Shown: positions 1 to 5,346 of the stretch, in pieces
Numbering within the stretch: the stretch's first letter is position 1
How the letters are laid out: every line of letters begins with the position of its first letter
NCBI GenBank assembly: GCA_945882005.1
Contig: CAMCWG010000158.1
Span: forward strand, 1 to 7,021
DNA length: 7,021 nucleotides
DNA from: Bordetella parapertussis
Lineage (GTDB): Bacteria; Pseudomonadota; Gammaproteobacteria; Burkholderiales; Burkholderiaceae_B
Direction: 5' to 3'
Program-made: the position numbers and the translations under genes
The notes under the pieces: model-generated
What the model was told of the DNA's origin: nothing
Databases searched by the model: none
The model's input: the letters and a program-made list of their open reading frames with translations, nothing else

Positions 1-93
1 ATAAACAAATAAATAAATACATAAGCCAAAACACTTTCGCCTAAAAAAAGTTCTACATAAAAAATATTTACTGGCAACGTTGCTGTGCTTAAA
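1..93. other. AT-rich intergenic flank downstream of the aminotransferase gene
   Basis: This edge segment is very AT-rich, with TAAA/TAAAT repetition at its left end (about 4-19). It lies past the stop codon of the minus-strand aminotransferase gene. It contains the perfect 10-bp palindrome GCAACGTTGC at 74-83. Read on the minus strand, the palindrome is followed after about eight bases by a run of six T residues, so a weak intrinsic terminator for the aminotransferase gene is possible. The stem is short once a loop is allowed, which makes this uncertain. No open reading frame or RNA gene is visible. The neighbour to the left is outside the window. Confidence 0.4.
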
Positions 94-1263
94 TCATATC
101 TTCGTTAAACGTTCGATTGCTTGATCAAGGGTGGTGTCCTTTTTCGCAAAGCAAAAACGTACGATGTGATGATTCGACGAGGGGGCCGTTGGATTTTCAT
201 AAAAAGCTGATACTGGTATGACAGTGACGCCATGGTGTTGGGTCAACCAGATTGAAAAATCTGCTTCTGATTCATCCGATATGTCACTGTAATCGGCAAG
301 CATAAAAAACGTACCGGGGCTGGGAAGCGTTTTAAAACGGGTGTTGGTTAAGCCAGCAGCAAGGTGGTCTCGTTTACGCTGGTAAAAATCTGGGAGAGTT
401 AAGTATGTACTGGCGTCTGCCGTATAAGCAGCCAGACCGTACTGTAGGACTGAAGGGACCGTAAAAACCATAAACTGATGTACTTTGCGCAACTCGATTG
501 TCATATTTTTTGGAGCGCAACAGTAGCCAATTTTCCACCCGGTGGTGTGTGTCGTTTTACCGAATGAAGAAATGACAAAAGTTCTATCAGCTAACACGGG
601 GCTTGAGGCAAGGCTTAAATGCGGTGCGCTGTCAAAAATAATATGTTCGTACACCTCGTCTGACAAAATCATGATGTTTGTGTTTTGAACGAGTTGCTCT
701 AACGCCTCAAGATCTGTTGTCTTAAGAATTGCACCTGTTGGGTTGTGTGGCGAATTGATAATGAGTAAACGTGTTTTAGCGGTAATGCTAGTTTTGACAC
801 GATTCCAATCAATGCTAAACAGAGGGTTCGCCTCTGTTGGTGACACCATAGGAATGGTTATTGCCCGCGCACCTGCTAAGCGAATTGCTGGTAAATAACA
901 GTCATAGCAAGGCTCTAATACCAAGACTTCATCACCGGTGCCAACGCTGGCAAGTACGGCAGCCATAATTGCTTGTGTTGCGCCACTCGTGACAGTGATC
1001 TCAGTGTCGACATCATAAGAGCGACCATAAAGAGTCTTTACCTTTTGATGGATGACTTCTCGCAGTGCTGGTACTCCAGCCATTGCTGGATATTGATTTA
1101 AGCCATCTGCCATGGCTTTGCTAACAAGGCCTTGTAATCGCTCGTCAGTATTGAAGTCAGGAAATCCCTGGCCAAGATTGATAGCTTTGTAATCCAATGC
1201 CATCTTGCTCATGGTCGTGAAAATAGTAGTGCCGACTTCTGGGAGTTTTGACGTGATTTGCAT
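94..1263 (-). CDS. ybdL: PLP-dependent methionine aminotransferase, YbdL type (class I/II)
   Basis: This is a cytosolic fold-type I aminotransferase of 389 residues, the usual length. It resembles E. coli YbdL along its whole length as I recall that protein: an N-terminal SKLPxxGTTIF block, INLGQGFPDF at 28-37, the cofactor-side segment TSGATQA at 92-98, NSPHNPTG at 170-177, SDEVYEH at 201-207, and SSFGKTTHTTGWKIGY at 232-247. K236 should form the Schiff base with PLP. N174, D202 and Y205 should contact the cofactor, and R369 in VRFCFAKK should bind the substrate carboxylate. YbdL enzymes transaminate methionine and some aromatic amino acids; that specificity is family knowledge, and a kynurenine or aspartate aminotransferase label is the main alternative. 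The start is fixed by an in-frame TAA at 1267-1269, six bases upstream of the ATG. There is no clear Shine-Dalgarno sequence. The gene is divergent from the AbrB-family gene. Confidence 0.87.
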   Translation of the reverse strand: MQITSKLPEVGTTIFTTMSKMALDYKAINLGQGFPDFNTDERLQGLVSKAMADGLNQYPAMAGVPALREVIHQKVKTLYGRSYDVDTEITVTSGATQAIMAAVLASVGTGDEVLVLEPCYDCYLPAIRLAGARAITIPMVSPTEANPLFSIDWNRVKTSITAKTRLLIINSPHNPTGAILKTTDLEALEQLVQNTNIMILSDEVYEHIIFDSAPHLSLASSPVLADRTFVISSFGKTTHTTGWKIGYCCAPKNMTIELRKVHQFMVFTVPSVLQYGLAAYTADASTYLTLPDFYQRKRDHLAAGLTNTRFKTLPSPGTFFMLADYSDISDESEADFSIWLTQHHGVTVIPVSAFYENPTAPSSNHHIVRFCFAKKDTTLDQAIERLTKI

Positions 1264-1330
1264 GGTTTAATTTGGACAAAACAGAGGTGTTATCGCTAGA
1301 TAATACGCACTTTTAAATGGTCGCGCCGCG
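1264..1330. promoter_or_regulatory. Divergent promoter region with overlapping -10-like elements
   Basis: This 67-bp spacer must hold the promoters of both divergent genes. On the plus strand, TGGACA at 1273-1278 matches the -35 consensus at 5 of 6, but the best -10-like hexamer, GATAAT at 1299-1304, lies 20 bp further on, which is too far for a standard promoter. On the minus strand TATTAT (complement of 1300-1305) is a 5 of 6 match to -10, without a convincing -35. The two -10-like elements overlap face to face. The assignment is tentative. Confidence 0.3.
1287..1306. repeat. Operator-like inverted repeat in the divergent spacer
   Basis: GTGTTATCGCTAGATAATAC forms a dyad. The inner arms TTATC (1290-1294) and GATAA (1299-1303) are perfect complements around the 4-base spacer GCTA. 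The outer pairs G1287-C1306 and T1288-A1305 also match, with a single mismatch at 1289/1304. It overlaps the -10-like hexamers on both strands, which is where a regulator of both divergent genes would bind. No regulator gene is in the window and I do not recognise the motif. Confidence 0.4.
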
Positions 1331-2386
1331 GTGAATAAAAGCTTGAGAGTAGTATTGGGATTGGTAATCTCGCTTGTAGGCGCCTATGCGGCACAGGCGG
1401 CGAGTATTCCGATACCTTGGACACTCGGCCCCTTGTTTTGTATTGCAGCGTTCAGACTAGCTGGCGCGCCTATAGCAAACGTCCCTCTTTTTCGTAGCGT
1501 TGGACAGTGGGTCATCGGAGTCTCATTAGGTCTGTATTTCACGGTTCACGTTATCGGGGTATTAACGGACCACTTATTCGCCGTGATAAGTGGTTTCTTA
1601 TTTGCGATTGGTTTGGCGTTTTACGGAACGTACCTATTACGCCGCTTTGCTTATGTTGATATAAAAACTGCCTGGTTTTCATCTGCAATTGGTGGTGCAA
1701 ATGAAATGACAAATCTGGCAGAGCATTATGGGGTAAGGCCAGATTTGGTAGCGAGTGCTCACAGTCTTAGGTTAATTACCGTTGTTGTAATTGTGCCTTT
1801 TGCTTTGCAATGGTTAGGTATTGCTGGAACGGATCCTTTCGTTACAGGCACAAAAGACGTGTCCTACATTGGTTTACTCCAATTGTTTGGATTGACCGCA
1901 ATAGGCGTTTTTATTGCTACACGAATCAAGATGCCAAACGCGTGGGTATTAGGACCGATGTTTTTAACTATTGCTTTGACTAGTAGCGGCGTAGAGTTTT
2001 CGGCAATGCCAGACTGGTTATCAAAGATTGCGCAGTTAAGTGTTGGTTGGGGGTTAGGCGATAGGTTCCGCCCTGGCTTTTTTAAAACGGCGCCACGCTT
2101 TTTACTCGTTGTGGTCTTGTTTACAGCCTCTTCGCTTTTATTAGCCCTTGGTTTTGCTAGTGCGCTGCATGTGCTCTCGGGTATGCCAACCGTTGCGCTG
2201 ATGTTAGGCGTGGCGCCTGGCGGTATTGCAGAAATGGCAATTACTGCAAAGGTATTGCAACTCGGTGTGCCGTTAGTAACAGCCTTTCAAGTATTCAGAA
2301 TGGCTGGTGTTGTATTGGTAACAGGGCCCCTGTATGTATATGTGGTGTCTAAATACTTTCAAAATTACGGTGTTGCAAAGAGATAG
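1331..2386 (+). CDS. AbrB-family (PF05145-type) polytopic membrane protein, putative transporter
   Basis: The 351-residue protein is very hydrophobic, with about ten likely membrane segments and no large soluble domain. It shows the internal duplication typical of the AbrB / 'ammonia monooxygenase-like' family. The first half has IPWTLGPLF (28-36), RSVGQWVIGVSLG (55-67) and GGANEM (121-126). The second half repeats these as NAWVLGPMF (203-211), a SVGWGLG segment, and GGIAEM (297-302). Each glycine-rich motif is followed by a helix ending in a similar pattern (SLRLITVV, VFRMAGVV). It is probably an inner-membrane transporter; the substrate is unknown. Database labels such as 'transcriptional regulator' for this family come from the shared name with the unrelated Bacillus AbrB. 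The start is GTG; a TAA at 1301-1303 lies in frame upstream and no other start codon lies between. No good ribosome-binding site is visible. Confidence 0.85.
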   Translation: MNKSLRVVLGLVISLVGAYAAQAASIPIPWTLGPLFCIAAFRLAGAPIANVPLFRSVGQWVIGVSLGLYFTVHVIGVLTDHLFAVISGFLFAIGLAFYGTYLLRRFAYVDIKTAWFSSAIGGANEMTNLAEHYGVRPDLVASAHSLRLITVVVIVPFALQWLGIAGTDPFVTGTKDVSYIGLLQLFGLTAIGVFIATRIKMPNAWVLGPMFLTIALTSSGVEFSAMPDWLSKIAQLSVGWGLGDRFRPGFFKTAPRFLLVVVLFTASSLLLALGFASALHVLSGMPTVALMLGVAPGGIAEMAITAKVLQLGVPLVTAFQVFRMAGVVLVTGPLYVYVVSKYFQNYGVAKR

Positions 2387-2388
2387 AC

Positions 2389-2397
2389 TTATCCCCG
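2389..2397 (+). promoter_or_regulatory. Weak DnaA-box-like 9-mer
   Basis: TTATCCCCG matches TTATCCACA at 7 of 9 positions and begins three bases after the stop codon of the AbrB-family gene. Alone it would be ignored. It is listed because it has the same orientation as the stronger boxes that follow. Confidence 0.3.
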
Positions 2398-2398
2398 G

Positions 2399-2419
2399 TT
2401 GTTAGACAGTTACTAACAA
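2399..2419. repeat. Perfect 7-bp inverted repeat (possible hairpin)
   Basis: TTGTTAG at 2399-2405 and CTAACAA at 2413-2419 are exact reverse complements around a 7-base loop. It lies 13 bases past the stop codon of the AbrB-family gene, so it could act at the transcript end. It has no following T run and is AT-rich, so it is not a standard intrinsic terminator. It may instead be a protein-binding dyad at the left edge of the origin. Confidence 0.45.
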
Positions 2420-2420
2420 G

Positions 2421-2453
2421 ATAGTCACATAGTTATCTACATAGATGTCCACA
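2421..2453 (+). promoter_or_regulatory. DnaA-box cluster I in a 12-bp register
   Basis: Three 9-mers start exactly 12 bp apart and point the same way: ATAGTCACA (2421, 6 of 9 to TTATCCACA), TTATCTACA (2433, 8 of 9) and ATGTCCACA (2445, 7 of 9). The underlying DNA is an imperfect tandem 12-mer, with TCACATAGTTAT at 2425 and CTACATAGATGT at 2437 matching at 8 of 12. Spacing of about one helical turn, in one orientation, is what cooperative DnaA oligomerisation would use. The middle box is convincing; the outer two depend on the pattern. Confidence 0.6.
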
Positions 2454-2486
2454 GAAAATTGAAGGGACAGTAGGTTTGCCTGAATA

Positions 2487-2502
2487 TGTTTCACGTGAAA
2501 CA
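2487..2502. promoter_or_regulatory. parS: parS site 1 (ParB-binding centromere palindrome)
   Basis: TGTTTCACGTGAAACA is a perfect 16-bp palindrome and matches the widely conserved chromosomal parS consensus. ParB dimers load here and spread in a CTP-dependent way to form the partition complex. It lies between DnaA cluster I and the 2532 box, about 3.7 kb from the parB gene in this window. Confidence 0.95.
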
Positions 2503-2516
2503 ACCGTCCGGTAGAG

Positions 2517-2571
2517 AGCTTGCCTATTTAGTTGTCCACAGAGAGTTAAAAGCTTGCATTTATTTGTCGCC
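2517..2571. repeat. Imperfect direct repeat within the origin region
   Basis: AGCTTGC at 2517-2523 recurs at 2551-2557, 34 bp away. Each copy is followed by a T-rich tract and then TTGTC (2532-2536 and 2564-2568). In the first copy the TTGTC is the start of a good DnaA box; in the second it runs into GCC and the box is lost. This may be a duplicated box-bearing unit that has decayed, or chance similarity in T-rich DNA. Confidence 0.35.
2532..2540 (+). promoter_or_regulatory. DnaA box (8 of 9)
   Basis: TTGTCCACA differs from TTATCCACA only at the third base. It has the same orientation as clusters I and II and is followed by a G, as are the boxes at 2445 and 2642. It stands alone midway between the two parS sites. 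Confidence 0.6.
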
Positions 2572-2629
2572 CTGTGTTTCAGGCGGTCTGTGAGCCTTTC
2601 GCTTGAACTAGCTCGCTATGCAGGTAAAG

Positions 2630-2650
2630 ATACCCACAATGTTGTACACA
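2630..2650 (+). promoter_or_regulatory. DnaA-box cluster II in a 12-bp register
   Basis: ATACCCACA (2630-2638, 7 of 9) and TTGTACACA (2642-2650, one mismatch to TTATNCACA) start 12 bp apart in the same orientation with a 3-base spacer. This is the same geometry as the 2433/2445 pair of cluster I. A T-rich stretch follows at 2660-2676, just before the second parS, and is a candidate unwinding segment. Confidence 0.5.
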
Positions 2651-2671
2651 GCCATTACGTCATTATTGTTT

Positions 2672-2687
2672 TGTTTCACGTGAAACA
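2672..2687. promoter_or_regulatory. parS: parS site 2 (ParB-binding centromere palindrome)
   Basis: This is the same perfect 16-bp palindrome, TGTTTCACGTGAAACA, exactly 185 bp after site 1. It ends at 2687, directly against the proposed -35 element of the mnmG promoter, so ParB bound or spreading from here could influence transcription of the operon that encodes it. Confidence 0.95.
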
Positions 2688-2716
2688 TCGCCACGCCGGA
2701 TAGCTCGGTCTATAAT
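2688..2716 (+). promoter_or_regulatory. Sigma70-type promoter of the mnmG-rsmG-parA-parB operon
   Basis: TATAAT at 2711-2716 is a perfect -10 hexamer. TCGCCA at 2688-2693, 17 bp upstream, matches TTGACA at 4 of 6. Transcription would start near 2723, giving a leader of about 30 bases before the mnmG ATG. No other strong promoter is apparent before parA, so this one may drive all four genes. Confidence 0.65.
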
Positions 2717-2752
2717 CCGTTCCCCACGTAAGCCCACTTGCCTCTAAATTAA

Positions 2753-4666
2753 ATGGATTATCCAACCGTTTTCGACGTCATCGTTGTTGGTGGCGGTCAT
2801 GCTGGAACTGAAGCTGCCCTTGCCGCGGCGCGAAGTGGTGCGAAAACGCTTTTGCTGACACATAATATAGAGACGCTTGGCCAGATGTCCTGCAATCCAT
2901 CTATTGGTGGTATTGGAAAAGGGCATTTGGTTAAGGAGGTCGATGCGCTTGGCGGAGCGATGGCGATTGCGACAGATGAGGCTGGTATACAGTTTCGCAT
3001 CTTAAATGGTTCTAAAGGGCCGGCAGTTCGTGCAACACGCGCACAAGCAGATCGTGTTCTATATAGAAAAGCAATTCGCGGCAGGTTAGAAAACCAAGAA
3101 AACCTGTGGCTGTTTCAGCAAGCAGTCGATGATTTGCTTCTAGAAGGCGACCGGGTTTGTGGTGCAGTAACCCAAACAGGCTTGTCTTTTAGGTCGCGCA
3201 GCGTTGTGTTGACTGCTGGTACGTTTCTAAATGGTCTCGTCCATGTTGGCTTGAACAACTATTCGGCTGGTCGTGCGGGTGATCCGTCAGCATCAACCTT
3301 GGGCCGTCGACTGAAAGAAATGCAGTTACCCCAGGGCCGACTTAAAACAGGTACACCCCCAAGAATTGATGGGCGAAGTATTAACTTTGCTATCTTGGAA
3401 GAACAACCTGGTGACTTAGACCCAATTCCAGTGTTTTCTTATTTAGGTGCGGCGTCAATGCATCCTAAGCAAGTGCCGTGCTGGGTTACCCACACGAATG
3501 AACGCACTCATGAAATTATTCGAGGTGGTCTAGATAGATCACCCATGTATAGCGGAGTGATTGAGGGTGTCGGCCCTCGATATTGCCCGTCTATTGAAGA
3601 CAAGGTTCACCGTTTTGCAGATAAGAACGCTCATCAAGTCTTTCTGGAGCCAGAAGGTTTAGATACACACGAGATTTATCCAAATGGCGTATCTACCAGC
3701 TTACCCTTTGACGTGCAGCTCGGGCTAATTCGTTCGTTACGGGGACTTGAACAGGCACACATTGTTCGTCCAGGCTATGCGATTGAATATGATTATTTTG
3801 ATCCGCGTGAACTAAAACAAAGTTTAGAAACAAAGTTGATAAGTGGGCTGTTTTTCGCTGGACAAATTAACGGTACAACAGGCTATGAAGAGGCTGCCGC
3901 GCAAGGCCTGCTAGCTGGAATTAACGCGGCGCGTTTTGCTCGCGAAGAAACGCCCTTTGTGTTGCGTCGTGATCAGGCCTATATGGGCGTTCTGATCGAT
4001 GACTTAGTCACAAAAGGGGTGACAGAGCCCTATCGAATGTTTACCTCTCGTGCTGAATACCGTCTAAGTTTGCGCGAAGACAATGCGGATTGGCGCTTAA
4101 CGGAACTTGGCCGTACCTTCGGTTTGGTCGATGATATTCGTTGGGATGCTTTTAGCCGAAAGCGAGATGCGGTTGAAAAAGAAGTGCAACGCTTGCGGTC
4201 AACCTGGGTAAATCCTCGCATGATGTCTGCGCACAGTGCTCGCGCCGTGTTGGGCAAAGAGATTGAGCGTGAGTACTTGCTATCCGATTTGATCAAGCGC
4301 CCCAACGTTTCCTATCTATCTTTGATGCAGATGACCTATAACGACGGGGTGGAACTACCTCTGGGTGTTCCTGCAGGAGAGGTAGCCGAGCAGGTTGAAA
4401 TACAGATTAAGTATGAAGGCTATATCGCCCGGCAACAAGAAGAGATAGAGCGGCAACAAACCCACGAGGATCAGGAGATTCCTGAGGAGTTTGATTTTGA
4501 GGGAATCACAAGCCTTTCCTTTGAGGTGAGACAAAAGCTTAAGGCGCATCGCCCAGAGACAGTTGGTCAGGCGTCACGCATTTCCGGGGTGACCCCCGCT
4601 GCAATCTCATTACTACTGATTCACCTCAAACGCCATCACTACGGCGTGGCCGCGGCAACCAAGTAA
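2753..4666 (+). CDS. mnmG: tRNA uridine-5-carboxymethylaminomethyl modification enzyme MnmG (GidA)
   Basis: MnmG is the FAD-binding subunit which, with the GTPase MnmE, installs carboxymethylaminomethyl on U34 of certain tRNAs in the cytosol, using methylenetetrahydrofolate and NADH. The 637 residues are the normal length. The dinucleotide-binding motif GGGHAG is at 13-18, followed by [31 protein letters not shown] and [10 protein letters not shown]. The family signatures [15 protein letters not shown] (from 274) and [17 protein letters not shown] (from 369) are intact. The C-terminal part with [13 protein letters not shown] and [15 protein letters not shown] (605-619) belongs to the MnmE- and tRNA-binding region. 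A TAA at 2750-2752 lies in frame right before the ATG, so this start is the most upstream possible and it aligns with known MnmG N-termini. No Shine-Dalgarno sequence is seen. First gene of the operon; its stop overlaps the rsmG start. Confidence 0.98.
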   Translation: MDYPTVFDVIVVGGGHAGTEAALAAARSGAKTLLLTHNIETLGQMSCNPSIGGIGKGHLVKEVDALGGAMAIATDEAGIQFRILNGSKGPAVRATRAQADRVLYRKAIRGRLENQENLWLFQQAVDDLLLEGDRVCGAVTQTGLSFRSRSVVLTAGTFLNGLVHVGLNNYSAGRAGDPSASTLGRRLKEMQLPQGRLKTGTPPRIDGRSINFAILEEQPGDLDPIPVFSYLGAASMHPKQVPCWVTHTNERTHEIIRGGLDRSPMYSGVIEGVGPRYCPSIEDKVHRFADKNAHQVFLEPEGLDTHEIYPNGVSTSLPFDVQLGLIRSLRGLEQAHIVRPGYAIEYDYFDPRELKQSLETKLISGLFFAGQINGTTGYEEAAAQGLLAGINAARFAREETPFVLRRDQAYMGVLIDDLVTKGVTEPYRMFTSRAEYRLSLREDNADWRLTELGRTFGLVDDIRWDAFSRKRDAVEKEVQRLRSTWVNPRMMSAHSARAVLGKEIEREYLLSDLIKRPNVSYLSLMQMTYNDGVELPLGVPAGEVAEQVEIQIKYEGYIARQQEEIERQQTHEDQEIPEEFDFEGITSLSFEVRQKLKAHRPETVGQASRISGVTPAAISLLLIHLKRHHYGVAAATK

Positions 4667-5346
4667 TGCAGACGGTAATAGATACCAGCTCCTATAGCCA
4701 GCGCGTAGCGAAGGCGTGTGAGGTGCTGGGACTTCGTGCGACGAGTCAACAAATTGCTCAATTACTGCAATATGTAGAACAGTTACAGCGTTGGAACCGC
4801 AGCTATAACCTCACGGCAATTCGCGACCCTGAGCAAATGTTGACTCAGCACATCCTAGATTGCTTAGCCGTTGTGTCTCCGATACAGCGCACGATTGATG
4901 CCTTAGCCACCCACGAGCCATTGGTGCTAGATGTGGGATCGGGTGCGGGTTTACCAGGCGTTGTGTTGGCAATCATGTTGCCGGCTGTCCAGGTAACCTG
5001 CGTCGATGCCGTTGAAAAGAAAATGACCTTTGTGCGTCAAATGCGAGGGGTCTTGGGTTTGACGAACCTTAGCGCAACACACGCACGCATTGAGACGCTG
5101 TCGGCACAATATGATGTAGTTATATCGCGTGCCTTCGCCTCATTGTCAGACTTTGCCAAAAGCTCGGGCGCTCGTGTCTTGCCCACGGGCAGCCTCGTTG
5201 CAATGAAAGCACGCCCGACCGACGAAGAGTTTGCAGAGCTCGCGGCACAGACAGCCTGGTCAATCGGCAAAGTAGAACCTTTACATGTTCCAGAGTTGCA
5301 AGCCCAGCGTTGCTTGGTTTGGCTACACCGGACGGAAAACTCATGA
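4666..5346 (+). CDS. rsmG: 16S rRNA (guanine527-N7)-methyltransferase RsmG (GidB)
   Basis: RsmG transfers a methyl group from S-adenosylmethionine to N7 of G527 in the 530 loop of 16S rRNA; in other bacteria its loss gives low-level streptomycin resistance. The 226-residue protein is slightly longer than the roughly 207-residue E. coli enzyme. A helical N-terminal part leads to WNRSYNLTAIRDPEQML (43-59) and HILDCL (62-67). The Rossmann methyltransferase core carries the SAM-binding motif LDVGSGAGLPG (88-98), the acidic D114 at the end of the next strand, and VISRAFASL (152-160). The segment after that reads AMKARPTDEE, where the usual form as I recall it is LKG plus an acidic stretch; this is a mild variation. 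The ATG overlaps the mnmG stop codon (TAATG), which indicates translational coupling. Confidence 0.96.
   Translation: MQTVIDTSSYSQRVAKACEVLGLRATSQQIAQLLQYVEQLQRWNRSYNLTAIRDPEQMLTQHILDCLAVVSPIQRTIDALATHEPLVLDVGSGAGLPGVVLAIMLPAVQVTCVDAVEKKMTFVRQMRGVLGLTNLSATHARIETLSAQYDVVISRAFASLSDFAKSSGARVLPTGSLVAMKARPTDEEFAELAAQTAWSIGKVEPLHVPELQAQRCLVWLHRTENS

Larger units (their letters stand above)
2387..2752. other. Probable chromosomal replication origin (oriC) with embedded parS sites
   Basis: No gene fits in these 366 bases. They contain a set of near-consensus DnaA boxes all pointing the same way (2433-2441, 2532-2540 and 2642-2650 are the best), two identical parS palindromes, T-rich stretches at about 2547-2566 and 2660-2676 that could help unwinding, and the mnmG promoter. 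Origins beside mnmG (gidA) and parAB are known in proteobacteria, and the mnmG-rsmG-parA-parB cluster is a usual origin neighbour. I see no GATC sites here, unlike the Dam/SeqA-controlled origin of E. coli, which fits a betaproteobacterium. The dnaA gene itself is not in the window, so a second candidate beside dnaA elsewhere cannot be excluded. Confidence 0.65.

Noticed and set aside
74..83. GCAACGTTGC as a clear intrinsic terminator
   Set aside because: A hairpin with a normal loop would keep only three base pairs; the T run is several bases away. Kept only as a weak possibility in the flank entry.
2575..2581. TGTTTCA as a third parS between the two complete ones
   Set aside because: It is a half-site only: the sequence continues GGCGG without the second arm.
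2387..2752. An E. coli-type oriC with Dam/SeqA control
   Set aside because: No GATC sites are present in the stretch and no mioC-like gene adjoins it.
2744..3000. Minus-strand open frames opposite the mnmG start
   Set aside because: They lie opposite a strongly conserved coding region, have no recognisable motif, and arise from reading the mnmG sequence in reverse.
4030..4549. Minus-strand open frames inside mnmG
   Set aside because: Low-complexity or meaningless translations opposite conserved MnmG codons; no start signal or family similarity.
5310..5342. TTG start giving an 11-residue N-terminal extension of ParA
   Set aside because: The ATG at 5343 forms a typical ATGA overlap and places the Walker A motif at the usual distance from the N-terminus.
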